Below, one piece after another: positions 25,276 through 33,686 of a stretch of DNA of 64,000 bases. The notes beneath the pieces were generated by a model. The model worked only from the letters and a program-made list of their open reading frames with translations. It was not told the DNA's origin and ran no database searches. The stretch's first letter is position 1. Each line of letters opens with the position of its first letter. Both the position numbers and the translations under genes were made by a program. Location: assembly GCA_016218815.1 (NCBI GenBank), contig JACRCX010000046.1, forward strand, positions 31,321 through 95,320, given 5' to 3'. The DNA comes from Deltaproteobacteria bacterium (lineage in GTDB: Bacteria; Myxococcota_A; Polyangia; DRWM01; JAAZOP01).

Positions 25276-26169
25276 CTAGTGATCCACGTACGGCGGCATG
25301 TCCCGAACCTCGATCTCCGGGGGCGGCGTGGACTGCGCGTCGCGCGCTCGCCTGCCCGCTTCCGCCTCCGGCGCACCGGCATCCTCCGCGCCCGCTGCAG
25401 TCGCGTCCGCCGGTTCCGTCCCCGCGTCGGCACCGCCCGGCGGCGGCTCGCCCGGCTCCACCATCGGCGCCGGCACCTGCGGCGGCGCCACCCGGATCTC
25501 GATCTCCGGCGCCGCGTCGAGCAACGCGGAAACCTCCGCCGCAACCTCGCCGGCGCCTTCGTCGCCGGCGCCGGGTGCGATCGCATCCCCCGGCGCGGCT
25601 CCCGCATCCCCGAACGATGTCCCCGCATCTTCGGGCGCCGGCGGGGGTAGCGGCGCCGGTTCCGACGGCGGCTGCTCCCGCACCTCGACCTCCGGCGGCT
25701 CCTGCGCCGACGGGTTGCCCTTCTTGCAGTCCGCCGCGCCCAGCGCCGCGCCCAGCGCCAGCGCCGTCGCCACCTTGGACGCTCCCCGCGGAGCCGCGGC
25801 ACGAAGGTACTCGGGCGCCCGGACCCCCGACGCGACGCCGTGCACGTGCACGCGCAGCCGCCGCCCTCCCACCTCCACCTCGTCCTGGTCCAGCAGCACC
25901 ACCGGCTTCGCGCTCGGCACCTCCAGCGACCGCATCCCTCGCCGCACCATCACCGCACCGGCGCCCTCCTCCCGGTACAGGATCAGCCGCTCGTCCGCCG
26001 AAACCCACAGCTCGCACGCCGCGCCGCCCTCCACCCCCCACTCCACCACGCCCGCCCCATCGAGCCTCAGCCCCGGCGCGCGCCCGACCAGCGCCGTGCA
26101 CCGCAGATACCTCCGTTCCGGCGACCCCGCCCGCAGGTCCTCCAGACAAATCGCGATCGGTCGGCTCAT
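25276..26169 (-). CDS. Protein with N-terminal beta domain, anchor and three PE[VI]E[VI]R motifs
   Basis: Protein of 297 aa. Residues 1-115 form a beta-rich domain (YLRCTALVGRAPGLRL, ELWVSADERLILYRE, VVLLDQDEVEVGGRRLRVHVHG) reminiscent of FHA folds but without their Ser-x-x-His. Residues 130-147 are a short hydrophobic stretch before Cys148. The rest is Pro/Ala/Asp-rich with PEVEVREQPP (159-168), PEIEIRVAPP (221-230) and PEIEVRDMPP (284-293), the last near the C-terminus. Function is unknown. It is divergent from a radical SAM/SPASM enzyme, so it could be that enzyme's substrate; this is inference only. ATG at 26169 has GGGAGGA upstream. Confidence 0.65.
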   Translation of the reverse strand: MSRPIAICLEDLRAGSPERRYLRCTALVGRAPGLRLDGAGVVEWGVEGGAACELWVSADERLILYREEGAGAVMVRRGMRSLEVPSAKPVVLLDQDEVEVGGRRLRVHVHGVASGVRAPEYLRAAAPRGASKVATALALGAALGAADCKKGNPSAQEPPEVEVREQPPSEPAPLPPPAPEDAGTSFGDAGAAPGDAIAPGAGDEGAGEVAAEVSALLDAAPEIEIRVAPPQVPAPMVEPGEPPPGGADAGTEPADATAAGAEDAGAPEAEAGRRARDAQSTPPPEIEVRDMPPYVDH

Positions 26170-26205
26170 GAGGTTCCTCCCTTCCCCCCTTGGTCGCTTT
26201 CCTCT

Positions 26206-26251
26206 TCGCGTCCTTGGCGTCGTCGCCGCCCTTGGCGCCCTTTGCGCGAAC
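26206..26251 (+). repeat. CCTTGGCGCCCTTTGCGCGAA-type tandem tract
   Basis: Imperfect units of about 9-10 bp (TTCGCGTCC, TTGGCGTCG, CTTGGCGCC, CTTTGCGCG) lie between the divergent genes, on the radical SAM side. Related tracts occur near 19433, 39486 and, reversed, 52853. Confidence 0.45.
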
Positions 26252-26332
26252 TCCGGCTCCGCGTCAAGTACGGCCCGCCAAATCGCCAAATCCCCCTACG
26301 CACCGGCGCCCCGATGTACTACCCTCCTCCCC

Positions 26333-27427
26333 ATGCGTGAGCTGCTCGACAAGATCGGCTACATCCCCCGTCGCGGCGTCTGGGAACTCACCCTTCGCTG
26401 CAACCTGCGCTGCCTGCACTGCGGCTCGCGCGCCGGCAAGGCCCGCGACGACGAGCTGACCGACGAGGAGACCTACTCCCTCATCGACCAGCTCGTCGCC
26501 CTCGGCATGCGCTCCTGCACCCTCTCCGGCGGCGAGCCGCTGCTGCGCGAGAACTGGGCGCAGATCGCCGAACGCTTCTCCAAGAAGTGCGTGCGCGTGA
26601 ACATGATCTCCAACGGCCTCAACGCCGACCGCGAGACCGTCCGCCGCATGAAGTCCTCCGGCATGTCCAACTACGGCGTCTCGATCGACGGCCACGAGGA
26701 GAACCACGACTTCGTCCGCGGACGCCCCGGCTCCTGGCGCTCCGCCATGAACGCCCTCGAGAACTGCCGGGCCGAAGGCTTCCCCGCCGCCTGCGTGAGC
26801 CACGTCAACACCCGCAACTACGACGAGCTGGAGCAGCTCGCCGAGACCCTCTGCACCCACGGCGTCAAGGACTGGCAGATCCAGTTCGGCCGCCCCATGG
26901 GCAACCTCGGCGACCACCTCGAGCTGGTTTGCAAGCCCGAGACCGTCCTCGACCTCCTCCCCCGCATCGGCCGCCTGTTTCGCAAGTACGAGGGACGCAT
27001 GCGCGTCTACGCCTCCGACTCGCTCGGCTACTACTCCGACGAGGAGGAGCTGTTCCGCGGCGGACGCTCGATCGCCGGCGTCTGGAGCGGCTGCCTCGCC
27101 GGCGTCCGCGTCATCGGTATCGAGGCCAACGGCAACATCAAGGGCTGCCTGTCGATGCAGACCGAGGAGTTCGTCGAGGGCAACATCCGCAAGGAGCCGC
27201 TCCGGACGATCTGGACCAAGCCCGGCAACTTCAAGTACACGCGCGGCTTCACCGTCCAGCAGCTCGGCCCGGGCTGCGCCACCTGCGACCTGGCCGACGT
27301 CTGCCGCGGCGGCTGCTCCTGGACCTCCTGGATGGAAGGCGGACGCTGCGGCACCTTCGACAACCCCTACTGCTTCTACAGGCAGGCGAAGCGCCTGGAG
27401 GGGGAGCCGGCGGCCGGCGGGACGTGA
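26333..27427 (+). CDS. Radical SAM/SPASM-domain enzyme
   Basis: Protein of 364 aa. The SAM-binding [4Fe-4S] motif is CNLRCLHC (Cys23, Cys27, Cys30), with SGGEPLL following. The SPASM region near the C-terminus has GNIKGCLSM, CATCDLADVCRGGCSW and further Cys at CGTFDNPYC, enough for auxiliary clusters. SPASM enzymes often modify peptides or proteins (sulfatase maturases, RiPP maturases) or act in cofactor synthesis. No obvious small precursor peptide is seen; the divergent neighbour with repeated PE[VI]E[VI]R motifs is the best local candidate partner. A TACTACCCT -10-like box lies just before ATG. Confidence 0.9.
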   Translation: MRELLDKIGYIPRRGVWELTLRCNLRCLHCGSRAGKARDDELTDEETYSLIDQLVALGMRSCTLSGGEPLLRENWAQIAERFSKKCVRVNMISNGLNADRETVRRMKSSGMSNYGVSIDGHEENHDFVRGRPGSWRSAMNALENCRAEGFPAACVSHVNTRNYDELEQLAETLCTHGVKDWQIQFGRPMGNLGDHLELVCKPETVLDLLPRIGRLFRKYEGRMRVYASDSLGYYSDEEELFRGGRSIAGVWSGCLAGVRVIGIEANGNIKGCLSMQTEEFVEGNIRKEPLRTIWTKPGNFKYTRGFTVQQLGPGCATCDLADVCRGGCSWTSWMEGGRCGTFDNPYCFYRQAKRLEGEPAAGGT

Positions 27428-27475
27428 GTCGTGAGTCGTCGGTTGCGAGTCGTGAGTCGTGAGTCATGAGTCGAT
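27425..27475 (+). repeat. Tandem GTGAGTC tract at a stop codon
   Basis: Starting at the TGA of the radical SAM gene: GTGAGTC, GTGAGTC, GTCGGTTGC, GAGTC, GTGAGTC, GTGAGTC, ATGAGTC. The inverse (GACTCACGACTCATGACTC) lies at about 27541-27560, so the two could pair as a long hairpin before the next gene. Confidence 0.65.
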
Positions 27476-27567
27476 CGAGCTTCGCATGGTGGTCCGGAAT
27501 CGGCCCCACGGATCGGCTCGCGGTCCGGAATCCGCCCGGTCGACTCACGACTCATGACTCAAGACAC

Positions 27568-28440
27568 ATGACTTCTCCCGTGCTCCTCTTGCTCCTCTGC
27601 GCCCTCGCGTGCGGCCGTCGCGGACCCGCGGAAGCCGCCGGCGTGCCGGGCGAGAAGTCCGTGGACGGCCCGGCGGAGATCACGCTCCGCTACCAGCCCC
27701 CCGCCGGCGCCCGCGTGGTCTGCCCCGCGTACTTCGAGACCACCGTCAGCGCCGTCGGGATCGACCGCCCGATCCAGCAGACGCTCGGGGGCGAGCGCGA
27801 GGATGTTGACTACGTCGAGGCGGTCGACGGGGACAGGCGCACGGTCCGCCGTCGCTTCGGCGAGACGAGGTGGACGACCGCGCTTCCCCTCCCCGCTCCG
27901 GAGACGCGCGACCTGCCGCCCACGGAGAGCACGCTCATCATCGACGCCGCGGGACGGGTCGAGAGCGGCACGGCCGACCAGTCGGTCTCGCTGGCGATGG
28001 CGGCTTGGGCGAAGCAGTTCGACTTCGTCCCCGGCTGGCCCCAGGCGCCGCTGCACCCGGGCGATTCGGTGCCTCGCCCGCTGCGCGGCCCGGGGCCCCC
28101 GGGAACCGGCGCGACGCTCGAGGCGGCCGCTCCGCTCAAGCTCGTCGGGTTCGCCGAGGTCAACGGCCGGACGTGCGCGAAGTTCCGCAGCGACGTGTCG
28201 GGCTGGCTCCTCTTCCGCCCGCCGGGCGATCCCGAGGCCCCTCCCGCACGCTCGACGTTCCGCGCCACCGGCTGGCTCGCCTTCGACCTCGAGACCGGCA
28301 TGCTGCTCGGCTCCGCCCACTCCCTGCACTACGCACTTCCCCTGCCCGGCACCAACCGCCAGCAGGGAATTCCCGAGTTCCGCATCACCCTGCGCTCCGG
28401 GCCCTGCACGTACAGCACCGGCACGTCGGCGGAAAACTGA
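27568..28440 (+). CDS. Lipoprotein of unknown function
   Basis: Protein of 290 aa. A short signal ends in lipobox CALAC (Cys15). The mature part is beta-rich (ITLRYQPPAGARVVCP, TESTLIIDAAGRVESGT, FRATGWLAFDLETGML). I recognise no motif. The ATG at 27568 gives the best signal peptide; an earlier in-frame ATG at 27466 would place repeat-encoded residues before it. It lies downstream of the radical SAM gene in the same direction but separated by the GTGAGTC hairpin tract. Confidence 0.7.
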   Translation: MTSPVLLLLLCALACGRRGPAEAAGVPGEKSVDGPAEITLRYQPPAGARVVCPAYFETTVSAVGIDRPIQQTLGGEREDVDYVEAVDGDRRTVRRRFGETRWTTALPLPAPETRDLPPTESTLIIDAAGRVESGTADQSVSLAMAAWAKQFDFVPGWPQAPLHPGDSVPRPLRGPGPPGTGATLEAAAPLKLVGFAEVNGRTCAKFRSDVSGWLLFRPPGDPEAPPARSTFRATGWLAFDLETGMLLGSAHSLHYALPLPGTNRQQGIPEFRITLRSGPCTYSTGTSAEN

Positions 28441-28485
28441 GAACTGAAAACCGAGAACCGAGAACCGAGAACCGAGAACCGAGCT
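28438..28485 (+). repeat. Tandem GAACCGA tract at a stop codon
   Basis: Beginning at the TGA: GAACTGAAAACC, then four GAGAACC units and GAGCTAC. It fills the gap between two convergent genes and could serve as a shared terminator region, though no stable hairpin is obvious. Confidence 0.6.
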
Positions 28486-29245
28486 ACTGCGGTCGCCCGA
28501 TCGTATCGGCGGGATTCTGGATCACGCCCTGCCCCGGCGGCATCAGCGACCCGCCGACCGTGCCTGCCCCCGGCGGCAGCATGGCGCCCGAGCCCTGGAA
28601 GCCGGCGCCGAACGCGCGCGCCGAGCGCACCTTGGCGAAGAGGATCGCGCCGACGAACGCGGCGATCGCGCCCGCCAGCCACAGGTACATCATCCCCCCC
28701 AAGTCCATCCCGTTCAGCGCTTCGGACATGAGGACCGACACGCCGAGCCACGCGAGGAACGCGACGATGGCGACGATGGACCCGATCAGCGTCAAGGAGA
28801 ACGGGACGCCCGCGGGCTTGGCCGCCGCCCAGCGCGCGAAGCCCATCACCGAGCCCAGCACCAGCATCACGATCACGAGCCAGTTCACGACGTAGAAGGC
28901 CATCGAGCCGTAGGCGTACATCCCGAGCTTGACCGTGTCCTCATTGCTTCCCGGGCTGTCCTTCACCATGTCCGACAGCGTGCCCTCGGTCGACTTCCCG
29001 TGGCCCTCCATCGAGTACGACCACAAGCCCATCCCGCCCGAGACGCCTTCCGGAAGATCCTCGGGGCGCAGCCACGAATGGCCGAGTGTCGCGACGAGGA
29101 TCAACACGGCGCCGGCGAGCGCCAGCACCGCGCCGACCATCGCCGCCCCGCTCTTGCGAGCGACGGGCGCCGGCCCCATCGGTCCCTGCGGCGGCATCCC
29201 TGCGCCCGGCGGCGCGACGGGAGCGGACTGCGGTTGGTAGCTCAT
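28484..29245 (-). CDS. Four-helix membrane protein of unknown function
   Basis: Protein of 253 aa. A Pro/Gly-rich N-terminus (about 1-30) precedes helices at about 33-55, 112-135, 148-172 and 185-205, followed by another Pro/Gly-rich tail. An extracytoplasmic loop of about 50 residues lies between helices 1 and 2. ATG at 29245 follows AAGGAGGG. Function unknown. It follows the PlsC gene by 31 bp in the same direction. Confidence 0.75.
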   Translation of the reverse strand: MSYQPQSAPVAPPGAGMPPQGPMGPAPVARKSGAAMVGAVLALAGAVLILVATLGHSWLRPEDLPEGVSGGMGLWSYSMEGHGKSTEGTLSDMVKDSPGSNEDTVKLGMYAYGSMAFYVVNWLVIVMLVLGSVMGFARWAAAKPAGVPFSLTLIGSIVAIVAFLAWLGVSVLMSEALNGMDLGGMMYLWLAGAIAAFVGAILFAKVRSARAFGAGFQGSGAMLPPGAGTVGGSLMPPGQGVIQNPADTIGRPQ

Positions 29246-29276
29246 CAGGATTCCCTCCTTCCCTCCGCTGCGCATC

Positions 29277-30044
29277 CTAGACGGGTTGCGGGAATCCGCG
29301 CAACGCCGGATCGCCCAGGCGGACCATCGCGTCCCGCACGTGGTCCATGAGCGCCGGAAGGTCGGCCTCCCCAAGCCCCTCCGTCGAGATCGGCGCGCCG
29401 AGGACGACCTCGACCTCCGCCGCACCCAGCCGCATGCTCCCCTTGGGGATGATGCGGCCCGAGCCCAGGAGGCGGATGGGGACGATCGGGACGCCGGCCG
29501 CGAGCGCCAGGTGGAACACCCCCTTCTTGAACGGCAGGAGGTTCCCGTCGGGACTGCGGGTCCCTTCCGGGAAGACCAGGACGTTGGTGCCCGACCGCAC
29601 CCGCTCGGCCGCCTCGTTCAGCAGGCGGATGGCGCTGGAACGGTCCCCGCGGTCGATCTTGAGGTGCCGGGCCACCGTCAGGTACCACCCGATGAACGGG
29701 ACGGAGAAAACTTCCTTGCGCGCGAGCCAGCGGTACTCGACCGGGAGGATCGCGCCCAGCACGCAGATGTCGGCGATGCTCGCGTGGTTGGAGAAGAAGA
29801 TCTGTGGCCGGTCGCGCAGCACGTGCTCCAGCCCGCGCACGCTCACCCGCACGCCGGCGGACCGCAGGCACCCCCGGGACCAGATGTTCATCAACGCGTG
29901 CTGCCGCGGCCCCGTCCGCTCGACCAGCCCCCACGCGAACGATACGCTCGGCCAGAGGATGCTGTGGGCGCCCACGCCCAGCCAGTGCACGGTGCTCTCG
30001 ACCAGCGACGTCCCGGACGCGGGCCCCTTCTCGCTCCCGCTCAT
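29277..30044 (-). CDS. plsC: 1-acyl-sn-glycerol-3-phosphate acyltransferase (PlsC family)
   Basis: Protein of 255 aa. The acyltransferase block I is SNHASIAD (HX4D), with IDRGDRSSAIRLL and the glycerophosphate-binding FPEGTRSPDGNLLPFKKG, then VPIVPIRLLGSG. It transfers an acyl chain to lysophosphatidic acid to make phosphatidic acid at the inner membrane. ATG at 30044 is preferred because GGGAGG precedes it. Earlier in-frame ATG gives a Cys/His-rich extension unlike the family. Confidence 0.9.
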   Translation of the reverse strand: MSGSEKGPASGTSLVESTVHWLGVGAHSILWPSVSFAWGLVERTGPRQHALMNIWSRGCLRSAGVRVSVRGLEHVLRDRPQIFFSNHASIADICVLGAILPVEYRWLARKEVFSVPFIGWYLTVARHLKIDRGDRSSAIRLLNEAAERVRSGTNVLVFPEGTRSPDGNLLPFKKGVFHLALAAGVPIVPIRLLGSGRIIPKGSMRLGAAEVEVVLGAPISTEGLGEADLPALMDHVRDAMVRLGDPALRGFPQPV

Positions 30045-30143
30045 CGAAAAACCTCCCTCGCACCAAACCCCGCCATGCCCGCAGGCTCTACACCGCGAAT
30101 GCCGGCCGTGCAAACGTTTTGTTTAGATCAATCTGTTCGGACC

Positions 30144-30177
30144 CAACGGTGTCCATCGGTGTCCATCGGTGGTTTCT
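30144..30177 (-). repeat. ACCGATGGACACCGATGG element, copy 2 (inverted)
   Basis: The plus strand reads GGTGTCCATCGGTGTCCATC then GGTGGTTTC, the reverse complement of the copy at 25196. It lies between the divergent plsC and DUF4139 genes. Confidence 0.75.
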
Positions 30178-30313
30178 TCCATCCCTCTCCCCCCCGTTGC
30201 CCCCGCCCCCCGATCGTGGTACTCCCACCGGCGACGAACCGGATCGAATTGAATTCCCGATCGTAGGGGGCCCGCGCCCGATAGCGGTGTTTGGTTTTCC
30301 CAGGAGTCGCACG

Positions 30314-31954
30314 ATGTCCGCAACACGCCCGAATCGATGCTCGAATCCGCTCCTTCGCTGCCGGACCCTCGGCCTGCTCGCCCTCGCCGCCACCCTGGGC
30401 GGCTGCCCCGCCACCGGCCACGGCGTCATCGCCGGCGCAGGCGGCGGCGGCCCCGCACCCGTTCCGTCCACCACCATCGAGGTCGGCCGCGACGCCGTCG
30501 TCCGCGGCGACGACGGCTTTTCCGAAGTGTTCCTCACCGTCATGCCCGACAACCTCGCGCTCGTCCGCGAACGCCGCGCCGCCGACCTGCCCGAAGGCGT
30601 CTCGGCCGTCGCCTACGCCGACGTCGTCGACACCGTCATGCCCGAGTCCACCCGCGTGAAGTTCACCCCGGACGGCGGCTCGCCCCAGGACGTCTCCTTC
30701 CTCGAACAGCGCTACCGCTACGACCTCATCGCCCCCGCCCGCCTGCTCGAGCTGTCCCTCGGCTCCTCCATCCACGTCCGCTGGACCCAGCCCAACACCG
30801 GCGCCGAGAAGGTCCTGGACGGCGTCATCGAATCGACCGAGGGCGGCCTCTTCCTGCGCACCCCCGACGGGACCTACACCATCGGCGCGCCCCCCGGCGG
30901 CGGCGCCTACACCCGCACCGTCCTCGACTCGCTTCCCGGCGCCCTCTTCTCCCGCCCGCAGCTCGACTGGCTCGTCGACGTCTACGACGGCGGTCCCGGC
31001 GTCCTCGAGACCAGCTACCTCGCCTCCGGCTTCACCTGGGAGGCCGACTACGTCGTCACCGCGACCGAGGACTTCGAGCACGCCGACCTCATCGGCTGGG
31101 TCACGCTGCGCAACCAGACCGGCGCCCGCTTCGACGACGCTCACCTCGCCGTCATCGCCGGCGACATCCACATGGCCTCCCCGCCCATGGAAGCCGCCGA
31201 ACGCGAGATGGACTACGACCGCGTCATGGACATGCCCTCGGGCGGCTCGCCCGGGTACGTCGAGGAAGGCCTGTTCGAATACCACCTCTACAAGCTCCCG
31301 CGCCCCACCACCGTTCCCGCCTACTCCTGGAAGCAGGTCACGTTCATCGAGCGCGACCAGATCCCGGTGACGACGAAGTACCGGGCGATGGTCACGCTGC
31401 CCGACGCTGCCTACGGCAACCCCACCGGCACCGACGACTTCACCCCCGCCGGCGTGCGCCGCGTCCTGACGATCGAGAACCAGGAGCAGCTCGACGGGCT
31501 CGGTGTGCCCCTCCCCGCCGGCACCGCGCGGGTCTATGCCCGCAGCGGCGAGGACCTCTTCTTCATCGATTCGACCGCCGTCCTCGATACCCCGCGCGAG
31601 GAGCCGCTCGACCTCGACGCCGGAGGCGCCCCGTTCCTCGTCGTCAAGTCCAAGCTGACCGACTCCCAGGAGTCCGACGCCGGCGGCTTCGGCTCGTACT
31701 CCGTCACCCATCACCTCGTGTCGATGGTCAACCGCGGCTCCCGCACCGTCACCCTCGTCCTCCGCCTCGCCCTCCCCGGCGCCGCCTACCCCGGCTACGG
31801 CGCGAATTGGGACGCTCGCCTTGAGCGCGAGCGCGGCGGGTCGGGACCGGCCCTCGAGGAGATCTCGTCCGGCCTGTGGGAAGTCGAGCTGGAGCTGGCG
31901 CCGGACGTCGAGACGACCGAGGAGTTCATCCTCCGCGTCCGCCGGACGTACTGA
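30314..31954 (+). CDS. DUF4139-family lipoprotein, paralogue 1 of 4
   Basis: Protein of 546 aa with signal and lipobox LGGC (Cys31). The body matches the pattern shared by all four neighbours: LTVMPDNLALVRERR, then LETSYLASGFTWEADYVVT, LIGWVTLRNQTGARFDDAHLAVIAGDI, LFEYHLYKLPRPTTVP and a final beta-sandwich ending RVRRTY. DUF4139 proteins are secreted or periplasmic and of unknown function. This copy is the most divergent, lacks the cruciform repeat, and has AGGAG before its ATG. Confidence 0.85.
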   Translation: MSATRPNRCSNPLLRCRTLGLLALAATLGGCPATGHGVIAGAGGGGPAPVPSTTIEVGRDAVVRGDDGFSEVFLTVMPDNLALVRERRAADLPEGVSAVAYADVVDTVMPESTRVKFTPDGGSPQDVSFLEQRYRYDLIAPARLLELSLGSSIHVRWTQPNTGAEKVLDGVIESTEGGLFLRTPDGTYTIGAPPGGGAYTRTVLDSLPGALFSRPQLDWLVDVYDGGPGVLETSYLASGFTWEADYVVTATEDFEHADLIGWVTLRNQTGARFDDAHLAVIAGDIHMASPPMEAAEREMDYDRVMDMPSGGSPGYVEEGLFEYHLYKLPRPTTVPAYSWKQVTFIERDQIPVTTKYRAMVTLPDAAYGNPTGTDDFTPAGVRRVLTIENQEQLDGLGVPLPAGTARVYARSGEDLFFIDSTAVLDTPREEPLDLDAGGAPFLVVKSKLTDSQESDAGGFGSYSVTHHLVSMVNRGSRTVTLVLRLALPGAAYPGYGANWDARLERERGGSGPALEEISSGLWEVELELAPDVETTEEFILRVRRTY

Positions 31955-31985
31955 GTGGAGCGGTGGAGCGTTGGTGCGTTGATAG
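31953..31985 (+). repeat. Tandem GTGGAGCG tract after a stop codon
   Basis: From the TGA: GTGGAGCG, GTGGAGCG, TTGGTGCG, TTGATAGG, the last leading into the GGGAGG ribosome site of the next gene. Confidence 0.55.
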
Positions 31986-31996
31986 GGAGGTCTGAG

Positions 31997-33634
31997 ATGC
32001 GTTGTTCCGCTTCGTGGGCGAATCGGGCTCCTGGATCCGAACCGCGGGCTTCAGCCCGCGGCTGCCGCAGCGCGTCCAGCCGCGCCCTGAAGGGCGCGGT
32101 TCGGTTCCGGCAGATCGGTGTGCTCGCCCTCCTCCTCGCCCTTGCCCCGGCGGCCCCCGCCGCCGCCCAGGATCCCCCGACCGTCCAGTCCGGCGAGGAC
32201 GGCCGCGAGTCCGCCGCCCTCACCGTCTACAACAACAACCTCGGCCTGGTCCGCGAGACACGCCGCGTCACCCTCCCGGCCGGCGCCTCCGTTCTGCGCT
32301 ACGCCGACGTCGCGCAGCAGATTCGCCCCGAGACGGTCTACATCCGCGACACGCAGGACCCCGCCGCCTTCGCCGTCCTGGAGCAGAACTACAAGTACGA
32401 CCTGCTCACCCCGTCGCGGCTGATGGAGCTGTACGTCGAGCGCGATCTCTCCCTGGTCCGCGTCAATCCCGCGACAGGTGACGAGGAGACCGTCGCGGCG
32501 ACCCTGCTCTCCACCGGCTCGGCGCCGAACGCCGGGTACGGCTACGGCTACGGCTACGGCTACGGCTACGGCTATGGAGGGTACGCTCCTCCGTCGTACG
32601 TCGATCCCTACAGCGCCGTGTACCGGACGGGCGAGGGGATCACCTGGGGCGACGTCGGCCGTCCCGTCTTCCCCGACGTTCCCCCGAACTTCGTCTCCCG
32701 CCCGACCCTCGAATGGCTCCTCGACTCGCCCCGCGGCGGCGCGCGCACGATCGAGACCACCTACCTCACCTGGGGCATGAGCTGGTCGGCCGATTACGTC
32801 CTCGTGCTCACCGACGACGAGAAGCACGGCGACCTGGCGGGCTGGGTCACCCTGCGCAACGACGCGGGACTCACTCTGCACGACGCCCGCCTCCAGCTCG
32901 TCGCCGGCGACGTCAACGTCCAGCAGCCGTACTACCCCTATTCCGACATGCTCTTCGAGTCCGGCGGGCGCAGCGGCGGCGACTACTACGACGGCAACAT
33001 CGGCTTCCAGGAAAGCGGCATGTTCGAATACCACCTGTACACGCTCGGCCGTCCCACCGACGTCTCGAACAAGGAGCAGAAGCAGATCGAGTTGCTCGGC
33101 GCCGACGACGTGCCCATGACCAAGAAGTTCCGCCTGGAGGGCCTGTCCTACTACTTCGTCGGCGAGTACGCAGCCCCGATCGAGAACCTGCGCACCGACG
33201 TCTACCTCGAGTTCGTCAACGCCGAGACCGCCGGCCTGGGCATCGCCCTCCCCGCCGGCGTCGTCCGCGTTTACAAGGCCGATCAGGCCGGCGCCCAGCA
33301 GTTCGTCGGCGAGGACCGCATCGAACACACCGCGCGCGAAGAGAAGGTCAAGCTCCTCCTCGGGCAGGCATTCGACGTCGCCGCCGAGCGCAGGCAGACC
33401 GACTTCGAGATGCTCTCGTCCGACCTCTACGAGACCGAATGGGAGATCAAGATCCGCAACCGCAAGACGGAGACGATCGTCGTCGAGGTCCTGGAGCCGA
33501 TGGCCGGCGATTGGACCATCGTCCGCAAGAGCCACGAGTGGGTGAAGGAATCCGCCCGCCTCGTCCGCTTCGATCTCACCTGCCCGCCCGACCAGGAGGT
33601 GGTCCTCACCTACCGCGTCCGGACGGAGTACTAG
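31997..33634 (+). CDS. DUF4139-family secreted protein, paralogue 2 of 4, with in-frame cruciform
   Basis: Protein of 545 aa. The ATG at 31997 has a strong GGGAGG site, but the hydrophobic signal (IGVLALLLALAPAAPAAAQ) begins only at about residue 40. Residues about 14-37 (SEPRASARG...RALKGAVRF) are the cruciform repeat read in frame. The body shows TVYNNNLGLVRETRRV, WLLDSPRGGARTIETTYL, MSWSADYVLVLTDD, MFEYHLYTLGRPTD and the terminal TYRVRTEY. A six-fold GGCTAC tandem at about 32536-32575 encodes (GY)n. No usable start lies between the repeat and the signal. Confidence 0.88.
   Translation: MRCSASWANRAPGSEPRASARGCRSASSRALKGAVRFRQIGVLALLLALAPAAPAAAQDPPTVQSGEDGRESAALTVYNNNLGLVRETRRVTLPAGASVLRYADVAQQIRPETVYIRDTQDPAAFAVLEQNYKYDLLTPSRLMELYVERDLSLVRVNPATGDEETVAATLLSTGSAPNAGYGYGYGYGYGYGYGGYAPPSYVDPYSAVYRTGEGITWGDVGRPVFPDVPPNFVSRPTLEWLLDSPRGGARTIETTYLTWGMSWSADYVLVLTDDEKHGDLAGWVTLRNDAGLTLHDARLQLVAGDVNVQQPYYPYSDMLFESGGRSGGDYYDGNIGFQESGMFEYHLYTLGRPTDVSNKEQKQIELLGADDVPMTKKFRLEGLSYYFVGEYAAPIENLRTDVYLEFVNAETAGLGIALPAGVVRVYKADQAGAQQFVGEDRIEHTAREEKVKLLLGQAFDVAAERRQTDFEMLSSDLYETEWEIKIRNRKTETIVVEVLEPMAGDWTIVRKSHEWVKESARLVRFDLTCPPDQEVVLTYRVRTEY
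32037..32110 (+). repeat. Two-hairpin cruciform repeat, copy 2 (in coding frame)
   Basis: CCGAACCGCGGGCTTCAGCC with CGCGG closes hairpin 1, then a 19-base linker, then CGCGCCCTGAAGGGCGCGG and the outer TTCGG. It is translated as SEPRASARG...RALKGAVRF in DUF4139 paralogue 2. Confidence 0.88.
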
Positions 33635-33672
33635 GGAAGCGAGCGGTCGAGCGGTCGAGCGGACGAGCGGTC
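33633..33672 (+). repeat. Tandem GAGCGGTC tract after a stop codon
   Basis: From the TAG: four near-perfect GAGCGGTC/GAGCGGAC units, then GCAGGAAGCGGAGG, which is the ribosome site of paralogue 3. It is nearly identical to 35329-35372, so the spacer was duplicated together with the gene. Confidence 0.7.
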
Positions 33673-33686
33673 GCAGGAAGCGGAGG

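Noticed and set aside
26333..27427. Naming the radical SAM enzyme as a sulfatase maturase serving the FGE-domain lipoproteins
   Set aside because: No sulfatase is in the window, the FGE-like domains lack catalytic cysteines, and the genes are 20 kb apart.
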